Source: Marivirga salinae (lineage in GTDB: Bacteria > Bacteroidota > Bacteroidia > Cytophagales > Cyclobacteriaceae). Taken from it: 64,000 bases of DNA. The notes beneath the pieces are model-generated. The model was not told where the DNA came from, made no database searches, and worked only from the letters and a program-made list of their open reading frames with translations. Positions 45,865-53,377 of this stretch are shown here, piece by piece. The position numbers and the translations under genes are program-made. How positions within the stretch are numbered: the first letter of the stretch is position 1; every line of letters starts with the position of its first letter. The stretch covers positions 1,061,501 to 1,125,500 of the forward strand of contig NZ_CP129971.1 of the NCBI RefSeq assembly GCF_030503855.1, written 5' to 3'.

Positions 45865-46979
45865 ACCACTTAATTACCATATTGCTAATTTTTGCCCCTT
45901 TCCTTCTGAAAAGCCAGATTTCGTGGGATGGTCAAGTATCAGCTTTTGGTAATTACAGCCCAGATAATCAATATTATTTATTCGTAGGTGGGCGCTATAT
46001 ACCCGAAATCAATTATACACATTCTTTAGATTCCGGTAAAAGCTTTGATATGCTAGCTTCGGCTAATATCAGTGGCTCAATTCTTTCAGACCCTTTTCAG
46101 GATAATCAAACCGATGGAAATTTAGACCCTTACCGACTTTGGGCTCGATATGCTGGACAAAATTTCCAAATTAGAGCTGGCTTACAAAAACTTGATTTTG
46201 GAGTGGCAACTTTGCTCCGACCATTACAATGGTTTAATCAAATCGATCCGCGTGATCCTTTGGCTCTAACTAATGGAGTTTATGGGATTATGGGAAATTA
46301 CTATTTTAAAAATAACACCAATATTTGGGCGTGGGGCTTATATGGAAATAGCAAAAGAAGAGGTTTTGATGCTGTGGAGACGAATGATAAAGTCCCTGAA
46401 TTTGGTGGGCGAGTCCAGCTTCCACTCCTAACAGGTGAAATAGGTTTTACTTACCATCACAGAAAAGCAGATGCGAGTGAGTTTCTGAAAGATAATTCAT
46501 TTAATAACATTGCTGAAAACAGATGGGCAGTAGATGTCAAATTAGATTGGGTAGTCGGTTTATGGATGGAAGCTACTTACATTCATAAAGCAGAAAATTT
46601 AGGGCTTTTGACCAATCAAAATCTAATAAATATAGGGTCGGATTATACTTTTGGCTTAGGTAATGGGCTTACTGTAATTACAGAACATCTTTTATATGGA
46701 AATAGTGAGGATTACTTTTCTGATAAGTATGCAAATATTACGGCTGCCAGTTTGAATTATCCATTGGGTTTTTTTGATAGCTTGAGTGGCTTGGCTTACT
46801 ATAGCTGGGAAACTGAGAGCACTACTTTTTTTCTAAATTACCAACATCAGTTCAAGAAAATTATAGGCTACTTGATGGCTTATTATAATCCTTCTGAATT
46901 TCAAGGAATTCAACAAAATGAATTAGTCAATAACTTTTCAGGACCAGGAGTGCGCATTATGCTGGTCTTAAATCATTAA
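45858..46979 (+). CDS. Outer-membrane beta-barrel (porin-like) protein
   Basis: A 373-residue exported protein. A signal peptide (MKHHLITILLIFAPFLLKSQ) is followed by amphipathic beta strands throughout (for example FQIRAGLQKLDFGVATLLRP and NTNIWAWGLYGN). There is no TonB plug. It resembles phosphate-selective or alginate-type porins in style but I cannot assign a family. ATG 45858 is preferred over 45828 because it starts the signal peptide and is part of the conserved leader. The next gene starts 5 nt after its stop, so it is cotranscribed with the ABC ATPase. Confidence 0.75.
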   Translation: MKHHLITILLIFAPFLLKSQISWDGQVSAFGNYSPDNQYYLFVGGRYIPEINYTHSLDSGKSFDMLASANISGSILSDPFQDNQTDGNLDPYRLWARYAGQNFQIRAGLQKLDFGVATLLRPLQWFNQIDPRDPLALTNGVYGIMGNYYFKNNTNIWAWGLYGNSKRRGFDAVETNDKVPEFGGRVQLPLLTGEIGFTYHHRKADASEFLKDNSFNNIAENRWAVDVKLDWVVGLWMEATYIHKAENLGLLTNQNLINIGSDYTFGLGNGLTVITEHLLYGNSEDYFSDKYANITAASLNYPLGFFDSLSGLAYYSWETESTTFFLNYQHQFKKIIGYLMAYYNPSEFQGIQQNELVNNFSGPGVRIMLVLNH

Positions 46980-46984
46980 ATAAA

Positions 46985-47698
46985 ATGCTTATGGAACCTA
47001 TCATCAAAATTGAAAACGTAACCAAAAAATTTCCCGAAGGAGAAGGGGAATTTGTTGCCTTGAAAAACATCAGTCTCAATTTTGAGAAGGGTGAATTTTC
47101 AGGAATAGTTGGACCCAGCGGTTCTGGCAAAACCACTTTGCTGAATATCATTGGTTCTTTGGATCAGCCGAGTAGCGGAAATGCTTGGGTGATGGATAAG
47201 AATGTTGCTGAATTGAGCCATAAAGAGTCGGCACAACTGAGGAATCTACATTTGGGCTTTATTTTTCAGGTATATAATTTATTACCTGTCTATACAGTAT
47301 TTGAGAATGTGGAATTTGCTTTGCTCTTACAAAATAAAAGCAAGGAAGAAAGAAGAAAGGCAGTTATGCAAGCATTGGAATGGGTGGGTTTGGAGAATAT
47401 ACCTGATAAAAAGCCTTCAAAATTGTCAGGTGGTGAAGGACAAAGAGTGGCAATTGCCAGAGCGATGGTGAAGGAACCTAAAATTGTGTTGGCAGATGAA
47501 CCTACAGCCAATTTGGACGCCACTAATGCCCATGCGATCATTCAGACCATGAAAAAACTCAATGAAGAACTCGGTACTACTTTTCTATTTTCCACTCATG
47601 ATGAAAAGGTGATGAAATATCTGAACCGCATTATTCACTTAAAAGGTGGGGAAGTGGAAAAAGATGAAATCATAACAGTGCAAAATCAAAAGTCATGA
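46985..47698 (+). CDS. ABC transporter ATP-binding protein (LolD/MacB type)
   Basis: A 237-residue ATPase with Walker A GPSGSGKTTLLN (about 41-52), Q loop FIFQVYNLLPVYTVFENV, signature LSGGEGQRVAIARA (about 143-156), Walker B VLADEPTANLD and switch His in STHDEKV. The sequence groups with the MacB/LolD/FtsE branch that drives FtsX-type permeases without moving solutes through the membrane. Starts at 46985 or 46991 are both possible. It pairs with the two permeases that follow. Confidence 0.93.
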   Translation: MLMEPIIKIENVTKKFPEGEGEFVALKNISLNFEKGEFSGIVGPSGSGKTTLLNIIGSLDQPSSGNAWVMDKNVAELSHKESAQLRNLHLGFIFQVYNLLPVYTVFENVEFALLLQNKSKEERRKAVMQALEWVGLENIPDKKPSKLSGGEGQRVAIARAMVKEPKIVLADEPTANLDATNAHAIIQTMKKLNEELGTTFLFSTHDEKVMKYLNRIIHLKGGEVEKDEIITVQNQKS

Positions 47699-47715
47699 AA
47701 TCGACATTAAAAGTT

Positions 47716-47723
47716 TAGCTTTG
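47716..47723 (+). promoter_or_regulatory. Possible internal -7 box (TAGCTTTG)
   Basis: TAGCTTTG fits TAnnTTTG and sits 16 nt before the second leader copy, in the 98-bp gap between the ATPase and permease genes. No -33 TTG is seen. Confidence 0.3.
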
Positions 47724-47731
47724 AATTTCAC

Positions 47732-47803
47732 ACCAACCAAAGATAAATTTTTAATCAAAGATTCCATGTGACCGTAAAAAAACAAACAATATACACATGA
47801 AAC
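47732..47803 (+). repeat. Copy 2 of the shared leader element
   Basis: ACCAACC (47732-47738), 22 nt, ATTCCATGTG (47761-47770), 22 nt, ACACATGAAAC, where ATG is the permease start at 47797. The CATGTG could pair with the CACATG that contains the start codon. Confidence 0.6.
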
Positions 47804-48960
47804 TCGCATTTCAATTGGCATATCGAAATTTAGTAGGTGCAGGATTGCGCACCTGGCTGAATGTTGGGATTTTAGCCTTTACTTTCATTGTCATTATATT
47901 TTTTAATGGCTATTTGGATGGCTGGAATCTGCAAGCACAAAGGGAGAGCATCAAATGGGAATATGGAAATGGTCAGCTCCGTCATCAAGATTACGATCCA
48001 TTAGATCCATTTACTTTAACGGATGCTCATGGAAAATTGGAATCAGGAAAAAGCGGAAATTTATCTCCTATTTTAATCCGGCAGGCATCATTATATCCTG
48101 AAGGCAGAATGATTTCCATTCTGATGAAAGGCATAGATGCAAATCAGGAAACATTGAGTATTCCAACTGAAGCATTTCAGGGAACAGATGCTGGAATTCC
48201 TGCTTTAATTGGTCAAAGAATGGCTAATTCAAATAATCTTAAAGTAGGAGATCAAGTTTTACTGCGATGGCGAGATAAGAACGGAACTTTTGATGCATCA
48301 GAAATCACCATTACTGAGATTTTTGAAACAGATGTGGCAGGTGTTGATTTAGGTCAAATCTGGATTCCGATTGAAAAGCTTTGGGAGATGACAGAATTAA
48401 ATGGACATGCAACATATTTTGTAGCTAATGAGAAATACGAAGCTGAAAAATTAGAAGGCTGGGAATTCTCTTCCAAAGAAGAGCTTTTAAACCAGTTAAA
48501 GGAAATTATTGAAATGAAAAGTGCCAGCAGTTCTATTTTATATCTTCTACTGCTAGGAATTGCTCTTTTGGCAATTTTTGATACTCAAGTGTTGTCCATT
48601 TTCAGGAGACAAAAGGAAATTGGGACTTACATAGCTTTAGGCATGACCCGATGGCAAGTGGTTAAATTATTTACTATTGAAGGTAGTATGTACAGCTTAA
48701 TGGCAAGCGTTGTAGGAATTATAATTGGTACTCCAATTTTCTGGTATTTTGCTACAAATGGAATCGGAATGCCGGAATATGTAACTCCAGAAGATATGGG
48801 AATCACCATTGCACAGCGTATTTACCCAGCTTTTAGTATTGGTCTTTTGTTAGGTACCCTGGCTTTGGTTGTAATTTCAGCCACGATCGTGAGCTTTTTA
48901 CCTTCTAGAAAGATTGCAAAAATGGATCCTGTTGATGCTTTAAAAGGAAAAGTCCAATGA
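47797..48960 (+). CDS. FtsX-like ABC permease, first of pair
   Basis: A 387-residue membrane protein of the MacB/LolC/FtsX fold. It has one helix near the N-terminus (TWLNVGILAFTFIVIIFFNG, about 20-40), an extracytoplasmic domain (about 45-245), and three helices near the C-terminus (about 250-270, 300-325, 345-370). RRQKEIGTYIALGMTRWQVV is the conserved cytoplasmic loop and PSRKIAKMDPVDALKG the C-terminal signature. It overlaps the next permease by 4 bp (ATGA), so the two likely form a heterodimer. Confidence 0.9.
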   Translation: MKLAFQLAYRNLVGAGLRTWLNVGILAFTFIVIIFFNGYLDGWNLQAQRESIKWEYGNGQLRHQDYDPLDPFTLTDAHGKLESGKSGNLSPILIRQASLYPEGRMISILMKGIDANQETLSIPTEAFQGTDAGIPALIGQRMANSNNLKVGDQVLLRWRDKNGTFDASEITITEIFETDVAGVDLGQIWIPIEKLWEMTELNGHATYFVANEKYEAEKLEGWEFSSKEELLNQLKEIIEMKSASSSILYLLLLGIALLAIFDTQVLSIFRRQKEIGTYIALGMTRWQVVKLFTIEGSMYSLMASVVGIIIGTPIFWYFATNGIGMPEYVTPEDMGITIAQRIYPAFSIGLLLGTLALVVISATIVSFLPSRKIAKMDPVDALKGKVQ

Positions 48961-50231
48961 TACAGTTTATTTTAAAAGGAATATTAAGAGATAAAAACCG
49001 CAGCCTTCTGCCTATCATCATTGTGGCATTAGGTGTTACCTTAACGGTCTTCCTGAGTGGTTATTTAGCAGGTGTTTTTCAAGATATTATCAATCAAAAT
49101 GCACGATTTGATACAGGACATGTGAAAATTATGAGTCGATCTTATGCGGATAATAAGGATCAAATGCCAATTGATTTGGCTTTGTTGGATGTAGATCAGC
49201 TTCAAGAAGGTTTAGAAAAATCTTACCCTGAGGTGGAATGGGTAAAACGCATAAGGTTTGGTGGACTTTTAGATATAGCCGATGACAATGGCAATACAAA
49301 AGGTCAAGGACCAGCCAGCGTTATGGCTATTTCACTTTTTTCACAGGAAAGTCGAGAAGCCGAAAGATTAAATATTGAACAAGCTTTAGTAAGCGGAGAA
49401 ATCCCGGGTAAAAATGGAGAAGTCCTTATAGCTCATGATTTTTCTGAAAAGTTGAATATTGAAATTGGTGATGAAATTACCTATGTAGGTTCCACTATGT
49501 ACGGAAGCATGGCTTTTCAGAATTTCATTGTTTCTGGCACTGTGCATTTTGGAACCGCTGGTTTCGATAGAGGAGCTGTAGTCATGGATATATCCGATGC
49601 GCAAACCTTATTGGATATGGATAATGGTGCCACAGAAATTCTTGGTTATTTTGAAAGTGGGCAATATAATAGCGAAAAAGCTTTTGAAATCGCCAATGAA
49701 TTTAATCAAAAGCAGGCTTCTTCAGATGATGAATTCGCTCCTAAAATGTTCAGCTTAGAACAACAAAACAATCTGGGAGATATGCTGGCTTACAGTAATT
49801 ATATGTCACAAATTATAGTGATCATATTAATATTTGCCATGTCTGTAGTATTATGGAATACTGGTTTATTAGGCGGACTCAGACGCTATAAAGAATATGG
49901 AATTAGATTGGCATTAGGAGAATCTAAAGGAAGTATTTACAGAAAATCAATTATTGAAGCCATTCTCATTGGAGGTATGGGATCAATAATTGGTACAATA
50001 TTGGGCTTATCAGCAACTTATTATATGCAAGAAGTAGGGGTTGATATCAGTGATTTAATGCCTCAATCAAGCATGATGATTCCTTCCACTTTGAGGGCGA
50101 AAATGATCCCATCACAATTTTACATTGGATTTATACCTGGCGTTTGCGCCATGGTTTTAGGGAATATGCTTTCAGGAATGGGTATTTACAAAAGACAAAC
50201 TGCACATTTATTTAAAGAATTAGAAGTATGA
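48957..50231 (+). CDS. FtsX-like ABC permease, second of pair
   Basis: A 424-residue permease of the same fold: first helix (about 18-40, LLPIIIVALGVTLTVFLSGYL), a larger periplasmic domain, and three C-terminal helices containing GGLRRYKEYGIRLALGESKGSI and GGMGSIIGTILGLSATYYM. It overlaps the first permease by 4 bp at its start and the LolA-like gene by 4 bp at its end. With the ATPase it should form a mechanotransmission-type transporter. Confidence 0.9.
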   Translation: MIQFILKGILRDKNRSLLPIIIVALGVTLTVFLSGYLAGVFQDIINQNARFDTGHVKIMSRSYADNKDQMPIDLALLDVDQLQEGLEKSYPEVEWVKRIRFGGLLDIADDNGNTKGQGPASVMAISLFSQESREAERLNIEQALVSGEIPGKNGEVLIAHDFSEKLNIEIGDEITYVGSTMYGSMAFQNFIVSGTVHFGTAGFDRGAVVMDISDAQTLLDMDNGATEILGYFESGQYNSEKAFEIANEFNQKQASSDDEFAPKMFSLEQQNNLGDMLAYSNYMSQIIVIILIFAMSVVLWNTGLLGGLRRYKEYGIRLALGESKGSIYRKSIIEAILIGGMGSIIGTILGLSATYYMQEVGVDISDLMPQSSMMIPSTLRAKMIPSQFYIGFIPGVCAMVLGNMLSGMGIYKRQTAHLFKELEV

Positions 50232-50974
50232 GAAATAATATGAAAATATGGCTATTGACTTTGATAATCCCATTCAATTTAATGGGGCAAAGTCAATTAA
50301 CCGCAGATGAAATTCTACAAAAAGTGGATGAAAACATAAGTTCCAACTCCACCATAACGGAATCTAAAATGGTGATTCATGGGAGAAGAAATACAAGAGA
50401 GATTGTCTCCAAAGGATATGCAGAAGGAAATGAAAAGGCATTTACGGAGTATTTAGCACCAGAGCGAGAAAAAGGCACTAAAATGCTGAAGCTGGAAGAT
50501 AAGTTGTGGATTTATAATCCATCCACGGATAGAACCATTCAACTTTCAGGTCACATGCTGAGGCAATCGGTTATGGGTTCTGATCTTTCATATGAAGATT
50601 TAATGGAAGACCGACAGCTTACTGACATTTATGATGCCCAAATTACTGGTGAGGAAGTTATTGATAATAGAAAATGCTGGATATTAGAGCTAAATGCTAC
50701 TGTGGAAGATGCTAGTTACCAAAAGCGGAAAACCTGGATTGATCAAGAAAGATTTGTGCCTTTAAAAGAGGAGCTTTATGCAAAAAGCGGACAACTTCTG
50801 AAGCAAATCACTATGAAAAATGTTGAGAAGATAGCGGGAAGATGGTATCCAAAAAACGTGAATTATAAGGATGTATTGAAGGAGGGAGAAGGAACCGATT
50901 TTATAGTGTTGGACATTCAGTTTAATCCTGAGATTCCAGATTATATTTTCAATAAGGCTTCTTTGAAGAGGTGA
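50228..50974 (+). CDS. LolA-like outer-membrane lipoprotein-sorting protein
   Basis: A 248-residue periplasmic protein. After a signal peptide (about 1-20, IWLLTLIIPFNLMGQSQ) it begins LTADEILQKVDENISSNSTI and continues with the half-barrel strands of the LolA/LolB superfamily (KGTKMLKLEDKLWIYNP, STDRTIQLSGHMLRQSVMGSDLS). The family (PF17131 type) carries lipids or lipoproteins across the periplasm. The start is coupled to the permease stop (ATGA). It ends the operon before a bidirectional hairpin. Confidence 0.9.
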   Translation: MRNNMKIWLLTLIIPFNLMGQSQLTADEILQKVDENISSNSTITESKMVIHGRRNTREIVSKGYAEGNEKAFTEYLAPEREKGTKMLKLEDKLWIYNPSTDRTIQLSGHMLRQSVMGSDLSYEDLMEDRQLTDIYDAQITGEEVIDNRKCWILELNATVEDASYQKRKTWIDQERFVPLKEELYAKSGQLLKQITMKNVEKIAGRWYPKNVNYKDVLKEGEGTDFIVLDIQFNPEIPDYIFNKASLKR

Positions 50975-50980
50975 TAATGA

Positions 50981-51013
50981 AAGAGCCTAATTTTTTTAAA
51001 AAATTAGGCTCTT
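50981..51013. terminator. Bidirectional terminator hairpin
   Basis: AAGAGCCTAATTTTT (50981-50995) pairs with AAAAATTAGGCTCTT (50999-51013) around TTA. It lies between the convergent LolA-like and rpiB genes, 7 bp from each stop. The lower stem is GC-containing and the upper stem A/T only. Confidence 0.8.
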
Positions 51014-51019
51014 GTCCAT

Positions 51020-51448
51020 TTAACAACTAATCTTATCAACCCTTCTTCCATGTCTTCCACCTTCAAATTCGGTAGTTAAGAAAGTTTTCACAATTGATTG
51101 CGCCTTGTTATAATCAATAAAACGAGCTGGAATGCAGATGACATTTGCATTATTGTGTTGGCGTGTCAGTGCTGCTAATTCATCTTCCCAGGCAATACCT
51201 GCTCTGATTCCCTGATGCTTATTAGCTGTAATAGCTACTCCATTTGCACTTCCACAAAGTAATATGCCCAATTCTTGTTCTCCTTTTTCTACTGCTTCAG
51301 CTAAAGGATGTACATGATCAGGATAATCAACAGATGCATCTGAATCTGGACCAAAATCCTTTACTTCATATCCTTCTTTTTCAAGAAATTCAACTAATTG
51401 CTTTTTGTACTCAAATCCAGCATGATCGCCACCTATTGCTACTTTCAT
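51020..51448 (-). CDS. rpiB: Ribose-5-phosphate isomerase B
   Basis: Interconverts ribose 5-phosphate and ribulose 5-phosphate (non-oxidative pentose phosphate pathway). The RpiB fold is clear: VAIGGDHAGFEYKKQL at the N-terminus, the catalytic Cys in GILLCGSANGVAITANK (about residue 65), and ALTRQHNNANVICIPARF with the conserved His. The length of 142 residues is normal. It lies 81 bp downstream of the GlmU-like gene on the same strand. Confidence 0.96.
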   Translation of the reverse strand: MKVAIGGDHAGFEYKKQLVEFLEKEGYEVKDFGPDSDASVDYPDHVHPLAEAVEKGEQELGILLCGSANGVAITANKHQGIRAGIAWEDELAALTRQHNNANVICIPARFIDYNKAQSIVKTFLTTEFEGGRHGRRVDKISC

Positions 51449-51529
51449 TGTATGTGTTTATATTAATAAATATTTTAAAAAGACCTGGAAGATTTATGAA
51501 ACATGCAAGGTCTGAACTACTAGCAGTTT

Positions 51530-52720
51530 TTATTTTTTCTCCCAAATCCTATCTGCCTTGCTTTCCTCAAAATGCTCAGTCAGGATTTTTTGTTCCGTTT
51601 CGTCCAATGTTTTATCCCTTCTTTCCATCACTTTTTCAGCCACTTCAAAAGCTTTTTTCAAATTGAATGTGCTAAAGCCTGCGGCACCTCCCCATGCAAA
51701 AGAAGGAATGAAATTTCTTGGAAATCCACTACCAAAAACATTAGAACAAACGCCTACAACAGTTCCTGTATTAAACATGGTATTGATTCCACATTTGGAA
51801 TGATCTCCCATCATTAAACCGCAGAATTGTAAGCCCGTATCCTTAAAACTGCCCTTGGCATAATCCCAAAGTTTTACGCTGGCATAATTGTTTTTCAAGT
51901 TGGACGTATTGGTGTCCGCGCCTAGATTACACCATTCTCCTACCACAGAGTTCCCGATAAAGCCATCATGCCCTTTGCTGGAATAGCCGAAGAAAACAGA
52001 ATTGCTCACTTCTCCACCTACTTTGCAATAAGGACCAATAGTTGAATCGCCTTTTATCTTTGCACCCATATTTACATGGGAATTATCTAGCATAGCAAAT
52101 GGGCCTTTGATGATGGCGCCTTCATGGATTTGCGCATTTTTACCAATATAAATTGGGCCATTTTCTGCATTCAAAATAGCTGCCTTAATAGAAGCACCTT
52201 CTTCTATAAAAATATTTTTCTCACCATAAACTGAAGTGTGTGGATCATTCACATGCTGAGAATTTCTTCCTGCAGTAATCAACTCAAAATCACTTCTGAT
52301 TTCAGCCGCATTCTTTTGAAATATGTGCCAGCTCTGAGTGATCATGGTAATTTCACCATCATATTCTGCAGCTTCTTCAAGTTTTTGCTTTGGATCAAAA
52401 AAACCTATTTCCTCCTCAGTTGCAGTAGCAGAAATTAAAACACCTTCTTTTTTCAAACTTGCGCCCAACTGAATAGCTTTCACTAATTCAGGATTAGGGC
52501 AAACAGAGCTGTTGATTAAAATATTTCGGGCTTCCGTTTTTGTTGGATATTTCTCGCTTAAAGTTGGAGCTGAAATATGAGATAATGTTGCATTTAGATG
52601 TTTTTCCCATTTCTCCTTAATAGTTAAAATTCCTACTCGAATTTCTGCAATAGGGCGAGTGAAAGTAAATGGTTTAAGTTGATTTCTAAAATCGGTTTGT
52701 TCTATGAGCAAATAGTTCAT
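51530..52720 (-). CDS. GlmU-family sugar nucleotidyltransferase-like protein
   Basis: A 396-residue protein. The N-terminus (YLLIEQTDFRNQLKPFTFTRPIAEIRVGI) belongs to a Bacteroidota family related to bifunctional GlmU, but the classic nucleotidyltransferase LxxGxGTRM motif is not seen. From about residue 175 it has left-handed beta-helix hexapeptide repeats (IYIGKNAQIHEGAIIKGPFA and following), ending in a helical tail. It could bind or acylate a sugar nucleotide for envelope glycan synthesis. The start at 52720 fits MNYLLIEQTDF. Confidence 0.8.
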   Translation of the reverse strand: MNYLLIEQTDFRNQLKPFTFTRPIAEIRVGILTIKEKWEKHLNATLSHISAPTLSEKYPTKTEARNILINSSVCPNPELVKAIQLGASLKKEGVLISATATEEEIGFFDPKQKLEEAAEYDGEITMITQSWHIFQKNAAEIRSDFELITAGRNSQHVNDPHTSVYGEKNIFIEEGASIKAAILNAENGPIYIGKNAQIHEGAIIKGPFAMLDNSHVNMGAKIKGDSTIGPYCKVGGEVSNSVFFGYSSKGHDGFIGNSVVGEWCNLGADTNTSNLKNNYASVKLWDYAKGSFKDTGLQFCGLMMGDHSKCGINTMFNTGTVVGVCSNVFGSGFPRNFIPSFAWGGAAGFSTFNLKKAFEVAEKVMERRDKTLDETEQKILTEHFEESKADRIWEKK

Positions 52721-52840
52721 GCCCCAAATTTACAAGCTTCATTTTATAAATCTGAAATTCTATGAATGAATTTAAAAAGAATTAGAAACATAATTGATTC
52801 GACTTTGTCTTTTTTACCTATTATTTCAACAGCTTTAGCT

Positions 52841-52889
52841 GTCACTTAGTGTTCCTCTGTGAAATCTCTATAATCTTTGTGGTTAAAAG
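52841..52889 (+). repeat. Degenerate GTG-phased intergenic repeat
   Basis: The stretch contains CTTAGTG, CTCTGTG and CTTTGTGG in succession, ending in GGTTAAAA, in the 270-bp gap between the GlmU-like gene and rpmE. Similar degenerate CTTTGTG-type runs are found in intergenic DNA of several bacterial groups; origin and function are not known to me. Confidence 0.45.
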
Positions 52890-52927
52890 AAAACAACCTT
52901 GGCGGTCTCTATTGTAGTGGCGAGACA

Positions 52928-52964
52928 TAAAAAAAACCTCTCCGAATTTGAAATCGAAGAGGTT
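52928..52964 (-). terminator. Rho-independent terminator after rpmE
   Basis: On the minus strand AACCTCTTCGA (52964-52954) pairs with TCGGAGAGGTT (52945-52935) with one G-T pair and an 8-nt loop, followed by an eight-base T-rich tract. It lies 27 bp after the rpmE stop. Confidence 0.9.
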
Positions 52965-52990
52965 TTGAATTCTTTTGAAAGAAATATAAA

Positions 52991-53236
52991 TTATTTCTTC
53001 TTGTATTTTTGGTTGAACTTCTCCACACGACCTGCAGTATCCAAGAAAATTTTCTTTCCTGTATAAAAAGGGTGAGAAGCTGAACTAACTTCTATTTTAA
53101 CTACTGGATATTCTTTGCCATCTTCCATTTTGATGGTTTCACCTGAGGACATTGTAGACCTCGTTAAGAATTTCACGTCTGCTTGAGTATCCCAGAAAAC
53201 AACTTCTTTGTATTCCGGATGAGTATCTTTTTTCAT
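52991..53236 (-). CDS. rpmE: Ribosomal protein bL31, type B (zinc-free)
   Basis: An 81-residue large-subunit protein. It starts [20 protein letters not shown] and has [22 protein letters not shown] at the C-terminal part, the type B signature. It contains no cysteine, so it lacks the zinc site of type A bL31. It is a single-gene unit with a promoter upstream and a strong terminator. Confidence 0.96.
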   Translation of the reverse strand: MKKDTHPEYKEVVFWDTQADVKFLTRSTMSSGETIKMEDGKEYPVVKIEVSSASHPFYTGKKIFLDTAGRVEKFNQKYKKK

Positions 53237-53286
53237 AACTAATTAATTAAATTATTGATTTCCAACCAATTCTTTTAAAAGGAATG

Positions 53287-53317
53287 CAAAAATAGCAGAA
53301 GCTTTTTATCTTTCCAA
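53287..53317 (-). promoter_or_regulatory. Promoter of rpmE
   Basis: On the minus strand TTG (53317-53315), a 20-nt spacer and TATTTTTG (53294-53287) match the Bacteroidota -33/-7 consensus in both elements and spacing, about 50 nt before the ATG. Confidence 0.65.
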
Positions 53318-53377
53318 ACCTTCCTTTGTTTATCCACTCTAATATTTTGGTTATCTTGCAGCTTTAATTTATTCTAT

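Noticed and set aside
52841..52889. A CRISPR array or tandem repeat locus
   Set aside because: The units are short, degenerate and without spacers, and no cas gene is in the window.
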